In this document: positions 52,171 through 61,176 of the stretch, one piece after another
Layout of the letters: every line of letters starts with the position of its first letter
Position numbering within the stretch: position 1 is the stretch's first letter
Assembly: GCA_049969475.1 (NCBI GenBank)
Contig: JBMFOU010000012.1
Span: 1-64,000 of the forward strand
DNA: 64,000 nt
Source of the DNA: UBA2030 sp049969475
GTDB taxonomy: Bacteria > Bacteroidota > Bacteroidia > Bacteroidales > TTA-H9
Reading direction: 5' to 3'
Notes under the pieces: model-generated
What the model was told of the DNA's origin: nothing
The model's input: only the letters and a program-made list of their open reading frames with translations
The model's database searches: none
Program-made: the position numbers and the translations under genes

Positions 52171-53235
52171 TTAAAAGATTGTACTCAGGTTGGTAACTAA
52201 ACTGATATAGTTGGGTGCGCCGGCCAGGTGGTCGTTGGAACGAGCGTAATTAAACTGGAACTTTTTAATCTGCAGGCCTATGCCCCACGAAAAACCAACT
52301 GTGCTCATTTTCGATTCCACCTTCAGCTGCTGGCGGCGTTGGTAGTTGTATCCCAGGCGAAAGCTGAGAGCACGCACGGGCTGAAATTCGGCCCCCAGCA
52401 CTACATGACGCATCACTTTGTCGGGTATGCCTTTCAATCCACTCACTTTTTTCTGTTGCCCCGTGAGTGGGTCGGTTTTCACAAGCAGAGGGTCCTCATA
52501 GGTAAGGTCCCATTTTTGCAGGTTTGTTAAAAGAACTGAGAAACGCAGGGGTACATGTTCGAGTCGTTTGCTGAAGGCCAGTGTCAGGTCGAAGGGTAGG
52601 GGTTCACGGTCACCGGGTCGGTAGGTACTCAGTTGTAGCCCTATGTTGCGTGCGATGAGGGACAGGCTGATGCGTTCTTCGGGGAGAATCCACGAACCGG
52701 CCACATCCACGGCGAGGCCCGATGCATTATAGGTTTCGAATGAACTGTATATCCCTTTGATATTGGCGCCTATGGAGAAATTGGTGTCAAGCTGCCTGCC
52801 CCAGCCCAGATTGAGGGCTACCTCACTGGCTGTAAAAGTGCCTTGTTGTTGCCCGGTTGGGTCGGCCTGGGTAAACGTTCCATAATTGATATATTGAACC
52901 GTACCAGCAAAAGTGCCTGTTTTACTGAAAGAACGGGCATAGGTAGCATATCCGTAGCTGATATCGGAATAAAAATCAACGAAACTGAGTGAAAGGTTAT
53001 TATGGAGTTCCGGGTTGATGAGGGAGGGGTTGGTATAAACCAAAGAGATATCGTTGTCACTGATGCTCAGTAAATTGCTTCCTAAAGCTGAAGCTCTTGC
53101 AGAAGCAGGTAGGTTAAGAAATTCAAACGTACTGCGACCACCGGTCTGTGCAAAGGCATGAATTCCTGAAGTGATGAAAATCAGCAAGATGACAAAAAAG
53201 GGGTTAAATATCCGCACGTTGGTAGTAGTTTTCAA
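52171..53235 (-). CDS. porQ: Type IX secretion system protein PorQ
   Basis: 354 residues, with a signal peptide and the PorQ/PorV start RSTFEFLNLPASARASALG after cleavage. The rest is an outer-membrane beta barrel with IGANIKGIYSSFETYNASGLAVDVAGSW. PorQ is part of the attachment complex that fixes T9SS cargo to the cell surface. The only in-frame start at the signal peptide is a TTG (53233-53235); the nearby ATG is out of frame. It would serve the amylase and M14 peptidase encoded in this window. Confidence 0.92.
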   Translation of the reverse strand: MKTTTNVRIFNPFFVILLIFITSGIHAFAQTGGRSTFEFLNLPASARASALGSNLLSISDNDISLVYTNPSLINPELHNNLSLSFVDFYSDISYGYATYARSFSKTGTFAGTVQYINYGTFTQADPTGQQQGTFTASEVALNLGWGRQLDTNFSIGANIKGIYSSFETYNASGLAVDVAGSWILPEERISLSLIARNIGLQLSTYRPGDREPLPFDLTLAFSKRLEHVPLRFSVLLTNLQKWDLTYEDPLLVKTDPLTGQQKKVSGLKGIPDKVMRHVVLGAEFQPVRALSFRLGYNYQRRQQLKVESKMSTVGFSWGIGLQIKKFQFNYARSNDHLAGAPNYISLVTNLSTIF

Positions 53236-53343
53236 TTGAGGGCATAAAGTTACAAAAGCAACCCTTAGCAGATGGAATTGCTGATTGAGTAAACGCAGGA
53301 AGGGTAGTATTATTTTATAATGTAGGGTTAAAGAAAGCTGCTG

Positions 53344-53351
53344 TAATTTTG
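53344..53351 (+). promoter_or_regulatory. Putative -7 promoter element for rlmD
   Basis: TAATTTTG (TAnnTTTG) ends 18 bases before the rlmD ATG. No -33 box is clear. Confidence 0.45.
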
Positions 53352-53369
53352 CAGGCTTAAAAGTTTTTC

Positions 53370-54779
53370 ATGCGTAAAAAGGACTTACCCATTATAGAGG
53401 CGCTTCCTATTGTGGATGCGGGTGCTGAAGGTATGGCTGTCGGACGGCACAACGACATGGTGGTTTTTGTTCCATGGGCGGCCCCGGGCGACGTGGTCAA
53501 AGTGCAGGTTACCCGTAAGCGAAAGAAATACATGGAAGCCAGGCTGCTAGAAATTGTAAAACCTTCCGAACAGCGAACCCAACCCTGGTGTCAGCACTTT
53601 GGAGTCTGCGGCGGGTGTAGGTGGCAGCATCTCGATTATTCTTGGCAGTTGCACTACAAGGCCAAATGGATTAAAGATGCCCTGCAGCGTTTGGGTAAAT
53701 TTGAGATGCCTGAGCCGGAGCCTATACTTCCCTCTCCAGATACCCGCTTTTACCGCAACAAACTTGAGTTTACTTTCAGTGACCGGCGTTATTTTCATGA
53801 AGGAGAGCGTGCCGATGACCCGACCATCAGGCCTGAAGGACTGGGTTTTCATTTGCCAGGCCGCTTCGACCGTATTCTCGATATCGATTATTGTTTTCAT
53901 CAACCTGAGCCTTCCAACGCTATTCGCAGGGCGATTAAACAGTTTGCCTTCGAACGAAATATCCCTTTTCAGAATCTACGGAACCATGGTGGAGGGTTAC
54001 GCAATTTGATTATTCGCAACAACCTGGCGGGAGAGTTCATGGTCATTGTGGTTTTTGCAGAGTTGCTGCAAGATGCTGATATAGAACTTCTTACATTTCT
54101 TGGAGAAAATTTTCCTCCGATAAAAGCCCTTTATTATGTTGTAAATCAGAAGGTGAACGATAGCATTCACGATCTGGAGCCGGTGTTGTTTGCCGGTCAG
54201 CCCTTTATTTACGAACAGATGGAAGACCTGCGTTTTCGAATTGGTCCTCTGTCGTTTTTCCAAACCAATACCCGTCAGGCCCTTCGGCTCTATCAGGTAG
54301 TGAGGGACTATGCCCAACTTTCAGGCAATGAAGTGGTTTATGATCTTTATACCGGCACCGGAACCATTGCCTGCTTTGTAGCGCCCTGGGCTTCCAGGGT
54401 AATAGGAATCGAATATGTGGAGGCTGCCGTAAAAGATGCTCAAGTGAATGCCCAGGAGAATGGATTGGAAAACCTTTCGTTTTTTAGTGGTGATATGGCT
54501 AAGGTATTAAATGAAGAATTCATGGGAGCGTATGGACGACCGGATGTGGTAATTACCGATCCACCCCGGGCTGGTATGCATCGCGATGTGGTAGAACAAT
54601 TATTAAAAGCCTTGCCTCAGCGCATCGTGTATGTGAGCTGTAACCCTGCTACGCAGGCGCGCGATGTTACCTTACTGAGTGAAACGTATAAAGTTGTTAA
54701 AATTCAACCCGTTGATATGTTCCCTCACACCTCCCACGCTGAAAATGTGATGTTGTTGGAGCGCAAGCAAACTAGTTGA
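53370..54779 (+). CDS. rlmD: 23S rRNA (uracil-5-)-methyltransferase, RlmD/RumA family
   Basis: 469 residues. An N-terminal TRAM domain (VDAGAEGMAVGRHNDMVVFVPWAAPGDVVKV) is followed by an Fe-S motif CQHFGVCGGCRWQHLDY. The methyltransferase core has FFQTNTRQALRLYQ, VYDLYTGTGTIACFVA (SAM site), TDPPRAGMHRD and VSCNPATQARD with the catalytic Cys. Which uridine it methylates (rRNA or tRNA) is not decidable here; RlmD and RlmCD-type proteins are hard to tell apart. Its stop overlaps the aroK end by eight bases on the opposite strand. Confidence 0.9.
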   Translation: MRKKDLPIIEALPIVDAGAEGMAVGRHNDMVVFVPWAAPGDVVKVQVTRKRKKYMEARLLEIVKPSEQRTQPWCQHFGVCGGCRWQHLDYSWQLHYKAKWIKDALQRLGKFEMPEPEPILPSPDTRFYRNKLEFTFSDRRYFHEGERADDPTIRPEGLGFHLPGRFDRILDIDYCFHQPEPSNAIRRAIKQFAFERNIPFQNLRNHGGGLRNLIIRNNLAGEFMVIVVFAELLQDADIELLTFLGENFPPIKALYYVVNQKVNDSIHDLEPVLFAGQPFIYEQMEDLRFRIGPLSFFQTNTRQALRLYQVVRDYAQLSGNEVVYDLYTGTGTIACFVAPWASRVIGIEYVEAAVKDAQVNAQENGLENLSFFSGDMAKVLNEEFMGAYGRPDVVITDPPRAGMHRDVVEQLLKALPQRIVYVSCNPATQARDVTLLSETYKVVKIQPVDMFPHTSHAENVMLLERKQTS

Positions 54780-55284
54780 AGCCAGGATACATACGAATAA
54801 TATCGGTGAGCTTCGAAATTTCGATGGCTGCATCAACTATAATACGTGCCTTTTCGTAATAAGGAATTCGCTCATTTAAATGATTTTCAATTTGTTTTCT
54901 AAGTTCTTCATCGCCGGCATCTTTGATGAGCGGGCGAGGCTTGCGGGAGAGTCTCAGTCGCTGAAAAAGGGCCTCAGCACTTTGCTTCAGGTAAACCGTT
55001 AACCCTTGTTGGTTCATCAGTTCCATGTTATCGAAAAAGCAAGCCGTTCCACCTCCGGTTGAGATTACATGGTTGCTGAGTTGAAAAGTGGAGTGAAGTA
55101 ATTTGCTTTCCAGAGGCCTGAATGCGTCTTCCCCGTATTTTTGAAAGAATTTCTGAATACTTATGCGGTATTGAGCCTCAAACATTTCGTCGAGGTCAAC
55201 GAAGCCATAGCCCAGGGCCTCAGCGAGCTTTGGCCCTGTATAGGTTTTTCCGCTTGCCATGTATCCTACCAGGTAGATCCGCAT
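54772..55284 (-). CDS. aroK: Shikimate kinase
   Basis: Phosphorylates shikimate in aromatic amino acid synthesis. From the ATG at 55284 it has 170 residues, the family length, starting MRIYLVGYMASGKTYTG (Walker A). It has DLDEMFEAQYRISIQKFFQKYGEDAFRPLE, STGGGTACF and RKPRPLI. The frame extends 51 codons further upstream, but that part overlaps the divergent DUF1573 lipoprotein and a promoter element at 55299-55306, so the short start is preferred. Confidence 0.93.
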   Translation of the reverse strand: MRIYLVGYMASGKTYTGPKLAEALGYGFVDLDEMFEAQYRISIQKFFQKYGEDAFRPLESKLLHSTFQLSNHVISTGGGTACFFDNMELMNQQGLTVYLKQSAEALFQRLRLSRKPRPLIKDAGDEELRKQIENHLNERIPYYEKARIIVDAAIEISKLTDIIRMYPGFN

Positions 55285-55298
55285 GCCTTGTTTTAAGG

Positions 55299-55306
55299 CA
55301 AAATTA
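55299..55306 (-). promoter_or_regulatory. Putative -7 promoter element for aroK
   Basis: The minus strand reads TAATTTTG, 14 bases before the preferred aroK ATG (55284). It argues against the longer aroK reading. Confidence 0.45.
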
Positions 55307-55346
55307 ATTAATCTGGCACTCTCTGCCTGCTTATTACTCAAAATCG

Positions 55347-55354
55347 TAACTTTG
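55347..55354 (+). promoter_or_regulatory. Putative -7 promoter element for the DUF1573 lipoprotein
   Basis: TAACTTTG (TAnnTTTG) lies 21 bases before the ATG at 55376 and 40 bases from the divergent aroK element. Confidence 0.45.
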
Positions 55355-55375
55355 CACTCTTTAAAATACTTCGGT

Positions 55376-55834
55376 ATGAGAAATTGGATAGGTTTTTTTG
55401 TGGTTTTAGGGTCGCTATTGCTTGTCTCGTGTGGCAATCAGGGCAATAATCCCACGGCCGGTGAACTGGTTAAAAATCCGGTCAGTTTGTCGGGTAACGC
55501 TGATACCGACAAGATGCCAGTGATTCAATTTGATCAGACCATTCATGATTTTGGGCGGGTGCTGGCCGGCGAAAAAATTAGTTACAGTTTTAAATTTCGC
55601 AACACTGGCAAAAGCGATTTGCTGATAGCTAAGGTAAGTGCCAGCTGTGGATGCACTGTGCCCGAATGGCCCAAAACACCTATTGCGCCAGGGCAAGAAG
55701 GATACATTACTGTTACCTTCAACACAGCCGGACGTAAAGGCTTACAACACAAAACAGTTACTGTGCTTGCCAATACTAATCCCAATACCACCATCCTTAA
55801 TATTCAAGCCGAAGTTTATCAACCTGAAAATTAA
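55376..55834 (+). CDS. DUF1573 lipoprotein
   Basis: 152 residues from the ATG at 55376. The lipobox is LLLVSC followed by GNQGNNP. The DUF1573 domain starts IQFDQTIHDFGRVLAGEKISYSFKFRNTGKSDLLIAKVSASCGCTVPEWPKTPIAPGQEG, written here as its recognisable stretches FDQTIHDFGRVLAGE, SASCGCTVPEWP and TVTFNTAGRKG. Such small Ig-like proteins are abundant in this phylum and often sit next to yajC, as here. Function is unknown. The upstream ATG at 55283 would overlap aroK and is rejected. Confidence 0.88.
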   Translation: MRNWIGFFVVLGSLLLVSCGNQGNNPTAGELVKNPVSLSGNADTDKMPVIQFDQTIHDFGRVLAGEKISYSFKFRNTGKSDLLIAKVSASCGCTVPEWPKTPIAPGQEGYITVTFNTAGRKGLQHKTVTVLANTNPNTTILNIQAEVYQPEN

Positions 55835-55855
55835 TAACCCATAAACCTTAAGATT

Positions 55856-56191
55856 ATGATTCTATCGCTTTTTTATGTTTTTCTTTTTGGCCCTCAGCCT
55901 GGACAACAGGGCAGTCCCCTGGCCTCCTTACTTCCCCTTTTACTTATCATTTTAGTATTTTATTTCTTTTTCATCCGTCCACAGATGAAAAAGGCTAAAG
56001 AAGAACGCAAGTATCGTGAAAGCCTCAAAAAAGGTGACAAAATTGTCACAATTGGTGGTATTCATGGAAAAATTCTGGAGGTAGGTGAAACTACTTTTGT
56101 CATCGAAGTGGAAGATGGCGGCAAACTGAAGATTGAAAAGAGCGCTGTTGCCCTCGGTGGCACTCAACAGAATCTGGGCGGAAATAAATAA
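55856..56191 (+). CDS. yajC: Preprotein translocase accessory protein YajC
   Basis: 111 residues: a single membrane helix (SLLPLLLIILVFYFFFIRPQMKK, about 24-46) followed by the YajC cytoplasmic domain (EERKYRESLKKGDKIVTIGGIHGKILEV and VIEVEDGGKLKIEKSAV). It associates with SecDF. It lies 21 bases after the DUF1573 gene and 124 bases before the YbbR gene. Confidence 0.95.
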   Translation: MILSLFYVFLFGPQPGQQGSPLASLLPLLLIILVFYFFFIRPQMKKAKEERKYRESLKKGDKIVTIGGIHGKILEVGETTFVIEVEDGGKLKIEKSAVALGGTQQNLGGNK

Positions 56192-56315
56192 TCTCCTGCC
56201 TGTAATCTGTACCGGTTTGCACTCAGCCAGCGTCCCTTTTCTTTCTTGCAGGACTTTCAACATAGGTGGGATGATATGAGAGTGTTCTCCGGTACAGTTG
56301 TTTTTTAGGAAGTTT

Positions 56316-57311
56316 ATGAGAAAGCTGGGATGGAAAAAGATATTCCTCGTAACTGTAAATCCCGGGAAATTGTTCCTGAGGCGCGATTTTCCAGTGTTTT
56401 TAATCTGTTTATTGATATCGGCTACCTTGTGGTTAATTATCCGGTTTTCTCAGCCTTACGATCAGGTTATTGAAATTCCCCTGAGATTTACAGGTATGGG
56501 GAAGAATCTCGCTCTGGTATCTTACAGTGATTCGGTAATCCGTTTAAAGGCATCCCTCCGAGGTTTACAGATGGTCAGTTATAAATATATTCATCGAGAA
56601 ACTTTTGATTTAGATATTTCTACCCTGAAAACCCGCCCTCTGGATGCTATACACTATCGCAGTGACCTGCCTGTGAAGCTGTTACTTTCTGATTTAACAT
56701 CACAATTGGGCACTCAGGTAAGCCTCATCAGTCCCGATACCCTTCATTTGGTTCTTGAAAAGCGCTTGACAAGGCGCCTGCCGGTGAAACCCCAGGTTGA
56801 GGTAGAACTGCCCCAGGGAATGATGCTAGCCGATTCAATCAGGGTCAGCCCTTCTTCGGTAGAGATTACTGGTCCGGTTTCCATTGTAGAGAGTTTGTCA
56901 TTCGTATCTACTGCCCGAGCCAGGTTGGGTTTGCTCTCAAACGATGCGAATTTAACTCTTCCGCTTCAGAAGCCCGTTGCGGGTCTCCCTTTCCTGATGG
57001 AACCTGCTGAGGTGGAGGTTACTGTCACGGTGGATAAATTTACCGAAGGGGTGGCTGAAGTGCCTGTTTCATTAGCCGACTCTGCAACGTGCAAATTGCG
57101 TTTGATTCCTGACAAGGTTAAACTTCACCTGGTGATGCCCATGCGTCGGTACAAAGATTTTGACCCCACTTCATGCCTCGCGCAGGTATCTTGTCCTTCC
57201 AGTGAGGTAACTAATATTAAAACCCTTCCTGTGAAGCTGGTTAAATTACCCTCTTTTGTCAAATGCATTGAGATTGAACCTCCTGTGGTAGAGTTCTTAA
57301 TCCTTGAATGA
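56316..57311 (+). CDS. YbbR-domain membrane protein (CdaR-like)
   Basis: 331 residues from the ATG at 56316 (a TTG at 56298 is an alternative). One membrane helix (DFPVFLICLLISATLWLIIRF, near 28-48) is followed by extracytoplasmic YbbR-like repeats (IEIPLRFTGMGKNLAL, VSPSSVEITGPVSIVESLSFV, VEVPVSL-like). In Firmicutes such proteins (CdaR) regulate the diadenylate cyclase; no cdaA gene is adjacent here. The stop overlaps the coaE ATG by four bases. Confidence 0.82.
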   Translation: MRKLGWKKIFLVTVNPGKLFLRRDFPVFLICLLISATLWLIIRFSQPYDQVIEIPLRFTGMGKNLALVSYSDSVIRLKASLRGLQMVSYKYIHRETFDLDISTLKTRPLDAIHYRSDLPVKLLLSDLTSQLGTQVSLISPDTLHLVLEKRLTRRLPVKPQVEVELPQGMMLADSIRVSPSSVEITGPVSIVESLSFVSTARARLGLLSNDANLTLPLQKPVAGLPFLMEPAEVEVTVTVDKFTEGVAEVPVSLADSATCKLRLIPDKVKLHLVMPMRRYKDFDPTSCLAQVSCPSSEVTNIKTLPVKLVKLPSFVKCIEIEPPVVEFLILE

Positions 57312-57910
57312 GTATGCTAAAAATTGGCTTAACGGGTAATATTGGAAGCGGTAAATCGCTGGTTTGTAATATTTTTGAATCGACTGGAGTGCCCGTTTTT
57401 CACGCAGATGAGATAGGACATGCCGCTTTGCAGGACTCTGAGATTCATCAAGAGTTAACACATAGGTATGGCCCGTCCATTCTTAGGCCTGATGGATCAC
57501 TGAATCGGAGAGCCCTTGCTGAAATTGTTTTCAATGATTCCAGTGCCTTGGAACATTTGAATTCTTTGGTACATCCCTTTGTGAAAAGACGATTTGACGA
57601 ATGGTGCAGTCAGCATACATCCGCCCCTTTTATTATTCATGAAGCGGCTATCTTGTTTGAAAGTGGATTCAACCGATATTTCGATAGTCTTATTCTGGTA
57701 ACAGCTCCAGAAGTAGTTCGTTTACAGCGTGTTATGACCCGCGATGGGCTTAACGAAGCAGAAGTTAAAGCCCGTATGGCCAGACAATGGCCTGAGAAAA
57801 ACAAACTTCCTTTGGTAGATTATGTAATTGTAAATGATGGATATACACCCCTTGTGCCTCAAGTGGATAATGTTCTGAGAAACCTGGCACAAAAAGTTAA
57901 GTCCTGGTGA
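57308..57910 (+). CDS. coaE: Dephospho-CoA kinase
   Basis: Last step of CoA synthesis. The 200-residue product has Walker A GLTGNIGSGKSLVC, the CoaE motif VFHADEIGHAAL, PDGSLNRRALAEIVF, LVHPFVKRRFDEW, EAAILFESGFN and RVMTRDGLNEAEVKARMARQ. Its ATG overlaps the YbbR stop (ATGA), suggesting coupling, an arrangement often seen in this phylum. Confidence 0.95.
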   Translation: MSMLKIGLTGNIGSGKSLVCNIFESTGVPVFHADEIGHAALQDSEIHQELTHRYGPSILRPDGSLNRRALAEIVFNDSSALEHLNSLVHPFVKRRFDEWCSQHTSAPFIIHEAAILFESGFNRYFDSLILVTAPEVVRLQRVMTRDGLNEAEVKARMARQWPEKNKLPLVDYVIVNDGYTPLVPQVDNVLRNLAQKVKSW

Positions 57911-57911
57911 G

Positions 57912-57947
57912 TAAAAAAAACCGGCAACGGAAGGAGTTGCCGGTTCA
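57912..57947 (-). terminator. Terminator between coaE and the converging M14 peptidase
   Basis: A perfect 10-bp stem (aaccggcaac at 57919-57928, gttgccggtt at 57936-57945) with a 7-base loop. On the minus strand it is followed by eight T, giving a strong terminator for the peptidase transcript. It probably also stops coaE from the other side. Confidence 0.85.
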
Positions 57948-57965
57948 ACTAAGATATAGTAGGTA

Positions 57966-60275
57966 TTAATTTATAACCACTTTAAAGGTTTTGCTGGTGC
58001 TTCCCTTCTCCATTTTTAGCAGATAAATGCCTCGGGGCAGATGACTTGCTAAAATTGCAGTCCGGTTGCCTGTGCTGCGGGCAGAGAGAATTTGGTTACC
58101 GCAAAGATTAAACAAGGTGATTTGGGCATCCACCGGAGTGTTTTCGGCTATGATGTACTGCTGGCCTTCATAATAAACCCGTGCCGAGGTTAGGGGAGTT
58201 TCCCGGAGTCCTACACCCGAATCGCAGCTGATATTGGCTACCCATCCCTGTCCGGCATTTAATCGGTTCGACACAAACTCAACAGTGAGAGGGCCTCCCG
58301 TGGGTCCTGCCACCACACTGCCTGGGTTATCCGGTCCGCACCATTTACCGATAAGCGGAGAATTGGTGGAGGGTCCATCGTAAATTTTAAGGTAATCTTT
58401 CTCGCACCCGGTAGAAGATTCGAGATCGAACAGTTCGAAATCGAGCCGAATGCGGTGTCCGGGAATGGCTGGTAAAAAGGTAGTAACAAGGTTCAGGTCG
58501 GGACTGTAATTATAGGCAGGACCTCCGTCGTCGTAAAATTTTCCTTCACAAACCGAGAGGGTTTGGTTGGCCATCAGGTAATGATCACCTACGATGATGT
58601 AATTAAGCTTGGTCTTTGTATTTGTGTATGAACTGTTGGAAGCTGTAAGCGATACATCATAAACACCCTCATCAGGATAATTGATGCCAGAAGGGTTTTG
58701 CACAGTGCTGGAGGAAGGATTGGCCCCTGGAAAACTCCATGTCCAGCTGGTGGCTCCTCCTACGCTAAGGTCGGTAAAGTTGACAGATTCGCCTGGTTGT
58801 ATGCGGGTGCGATCGGCCTGGAAATTGCTCCAAACCCCAACTGGCCGTAGTTGTACATTCACCCAGGTGGTGTTATAGTTGGAAGTCTGCACTCCGCTTA
58901 CGGTTTTAGTTACATAGCCCGGTGCGGAGAATTCAAGAGTCCAGGTGCCTGGTGAAATAAACCGGTGATAATTTCCATAAGGCAGGCGGCTGAAAACCAT
59001 GCTCGAGTCTATGACTTTGTCATAATTCTTAATGAAAACCATGGCCCGGATGGGCTGCCCGGTGATAGAATCGGTAATGGTGCCGCGGATACCATAAAGC
59101 GACTGTTCCATATAATTAAGCATGGAACGGTAATTATATTCCCATAGGTTAGGAAGCTGTGAGGCCGGGTAGAGCTTGGTATTTGAGATTTCGAGTGTGA
59201 ATTCGCGCGATTGTTGGAAATAAGTCATGTAATCCTGTCTGCCCCCTGTAATTCTATACCATGCATAGCCGTTGGTAATACCAGTTCCGAAATCATCAAA
59301 ATAGCCCGGCGGGCTGTAAGTCTGCGCTGTATCAGCATATTCGTTAGCAACGAACACCCACCAGGTATTGTCGGTGTGCAAGCGGCTCCAGGTGTCCCAG
59401 GGATAATTCACTACTTCAGCCCCTCCATGGAAATTGGCCGAAAGGTTGAAGGAATGGTTTTCTGCCAGATTCATAAAGGCTACGGTTTCGGGCTGCCAGG
59501 CGTTTCCATCCGGATGGGGGCCATCGGCTGGATCAGGGAAGTTCCGGTTAAGGTCCACATAGTTGGCGTTGTAGCGAATAGCACCGTTTACCGTGTTATT
59601 ACCTCCCTTATAAGTACCATCAGGGTTGGCCAGTGGATTAATGTATATTTCTATGTTATCCACCAGATTGGTGATGCGTGGATTTGTCCCATAGTTGCTC
59701 AGCAGGTAGTCTATCATGCGAAGGCAGAGTACATAGCCTCCGGTTTCATCACCATGTATAGTAGAGGTATAAAAGAATCTGGGCTTTTTCTGGTTTACGT
59801 TACTGGTTATTTTGGCTACCAGAAGTTTTCGGCCCTGAGTTGTAGTACCAAACTGAAATACCTGACAGAGTGAGGGGTAATTGGCAGCAAAATCATTCAT
59901 CATTTGCACGTAACCATCGTAGGTAGGATAGGTGTTCCAGTTATTGACGGATTTAAGGGAGGCATAATCGCTCATGGGTACGGGTTCGGGCGAGTCTCCC
60001 GGGTGCGGGAGTACTGTATAATCGATGCCCAATTGCCTGAATTTTTCAAATTCACGAGCATTAGCATAGGCTCTCACTTCACCTTCCGGATTTACGGCAT
60101 CGATAGAAATTATGCGCGTAAGATCGGCCAGGCGGCTGAAATCGTCCACATGAAATGCAAAATAAACCTCGCCTTTGCGTTGAAGATATTCTTCTGCAGT
60201 TAACGCTTGCCCTTGCACACGATTTAGAAAGGGAATTAGCGTAATAAGAAATAAGAGATACCTATATTTCATCAT
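57966..60275 (-). CDS. Secreted M14 zinc carboxypeptidase with PKD, CUB and T9SS sorting domain
   Basis: 769 residues: signal peptide, an N-terminal prodomain-like part, then an M14 domain with zinc ligands His174 and Glu177 (STIHGDETGG) and His283 (ANFHGGAE), and catalytic Glu near 362 (REFTLEIS). A carboxypeptidase regulatory-like domain (GIRGTITDSITGQPIRAMVF), a PKD-like domain (FTDLSVGGATSWTWSFPGANP) and a CUB-like domain (LDFELFDLESSTGCEKDYLKIYDG) follow. The last 75 residues form a type IX sorting domain. It probably trims peptides outside the cell. It is the third gene of the DUF6913-dapA-peptidase group, 12 bases after dapA. Confidence 0.92.
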   Translation of the reverse strand: MMKYRYLLFLITLIPFLNRVQGQALTAEEYLQRKGEVYFAFHVDDFSRLADLTRIISIDAVNPEGEVRAYANAREFEKFRQLGIDYTVLPHPGDSPEPVPMSDYASLKSVNNWNTYPTYDGYVQMMNDFAANYPSLCQVFQFGTTTQGRKLLVAKITSNVNQKKPRFFYTSTIHGDETGGYVLCLRMIDYLLSNYGTNPRITNLVDNIEIYINPLANPDGTYKGGNNTVNGAIRYNANYVDLNRNFPDPADGPHPDGNAWQPETVAFMNLAENHSFNLSANFHGGAEVVNYPWDTWSRLHTDNTWWVFVANEYADTAQTYSPPGYFDDFGTGITNGYAWYRITGGRQDYMTYFQQSREFTLEISNTKLYPASQLPNLWEYNYRSMLNYMEQSLYGIRGTITDSITGQPIRAMVFIKNYDKVIDSSMVFSRLPYGNYHRFISPGTWTLEFSAPGYVTKTVSGVQTSNYNTTWVNVQLRPVGVWSNFQADRTRIQPGESVNFTDLSVGGATSWTWSFPGANPSSSTVQNPSGINYPDEGVYDVSLTASNSSYTNTKTKLNYIIVGDHYLMANQTLSVCEGKFYDDGGPAYNYSPDLNLVTTFLPAIPGHRIRLDFELFDLESSTGCEKDYLKIYDGPSTNSPLIGKWCGPDNPGSVVAGPTGGPLTVEFVSNRLNAGQGWVANISCDSGVGLRETPLTSARVYYEGQQYIIAENTPVDAQITLFNLCGNQILSARSTGNRTAILASHLPRGIYLLKMEKGSTSKTFKVVIN

Positions 60276-60287
60276 AATACTATTGAA

Positions 60288-61172
60288 TTATTTGATTAGC
60301 GTTTGGAGAGTTTGTTCAATCTTGTTTCTTAATTCAGCATTCACAGGCACTAAAGGCAGGCGGAGCACTTCCTGGCACAGCCCCATGGAAGCAAGGGCCG
60401 CCTTGGCCCCGGCCGGGCTTCCTCCGACAAAAAGAAGGTTCGTAAATTCAAACAGTTGAAGGTGAATGCGGGCAGCATCAGCAAAATTCCCTTGTAGAGC
60501 AGCGTTTACCAGCTGGCTGAACATACCAGGCACGACATTGGCTACCACTGAAATAACTCCAACTCCGCCCATACCGAGGATGTGCAGGGTGAGGTTGTCG
60601 TCGCCCGAGATGAGTAAGAAGTCTTTCGGCTTTTCTTTAAGTATTTTTGCCATCTGGTCGAGATTGCCCGAAGCTTCTTTTATGGCACAGAACCTGGTAG
60701 ATGAGTGAGCTAACCGTAGGGTGGTCTCAGCCAGCATATTTACACCGGTACGGCCGGGTACGTTGTACAGAATCACAGGAAGGGGACTGGCTTCGGCTAT
60801 AGCCATAAAGTGTCGATAGAGTCCTTCTTGTTGTGGTTTATTGTAGTAAGGTGTAACCGATAACACTGCCTGGTAACCCTGCAAATCGAATTCTTTCATT
60901 TGACGGCAGACCTCCTGGGTATTGTTACCGCCCAGGCCATATACCAAAGGCAAGCGATTGCGGTTAATTTCTTTAACAAAACCGGCTAGTTCTTTCTTTT
61001 CATTGGATAAGAGGGTAGGAGTTTCCCCGGTGGTTCCCATAACTACAAGGTAATCAACACCATGATTGCTTACGTGATGAATAATTTTTTCCAGGGAAGC
61101 ATAATCAATGCTAGAATCTTCCTTAAATGGAGTAACGAGAGCCACGCCCGTGCCTTTGAGGATATCTTTCAT
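60288..61172 (-). CDS. dapA: 4-hydroxy-tetrahydrodipicolinate synthase
   Basis: Condenses pyruvate with aspartate semialdehyde for lysine and peptidoglycan precursor synthesis. The 294-residue barrel has GTTGETPTL, SVTPYYNKPQQEGLYRHF, YNVPGRTGVNM with the catalytic Tyr region, and the Schiff-base Lys in FCAIKEASGNLDQ. The length is as expected. It lies four bases after a small DUF6913-like gene, a neighbour often found beside dapA in Bacteroidota. Confidence 0.95.
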   Translation of the reverse strand: MKDILKGTGVALVTPFKEDSSIDYASLEKIIHHVSNHGVDYLVVMGTTGETPTLLSNEKKELAGFVKEINRNRLPLVYGLGGNNTQEVCRQMKEFDLQGYQAVLSVTPYYNKPQQEGLYRHFMAIAEASPLPVILYNVPGRTGVNMLAETTLRLAHSSTRFCAIKEASGNLDQMAKILKEKPKDFLLISGDDNLTLHILGMGGVGVISVVANVVPGMFSQLVNAALQGNFADAARIHLQLFEFTNLLFVGGSPAGAKAALASMGLCQEVLRLPLVPVNAELRNKIEQTLQTLIK

Positions 61173-61176
61173 GGGG

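Noticed and set aside
55285..55437. 51-residue N-terminal extension of aroK
   Set aside because: It overlaps the start of the divergent DUF1573 gene and the aroK promoter element; shikimate kinases start at MRIYLVGYM-like sequence.
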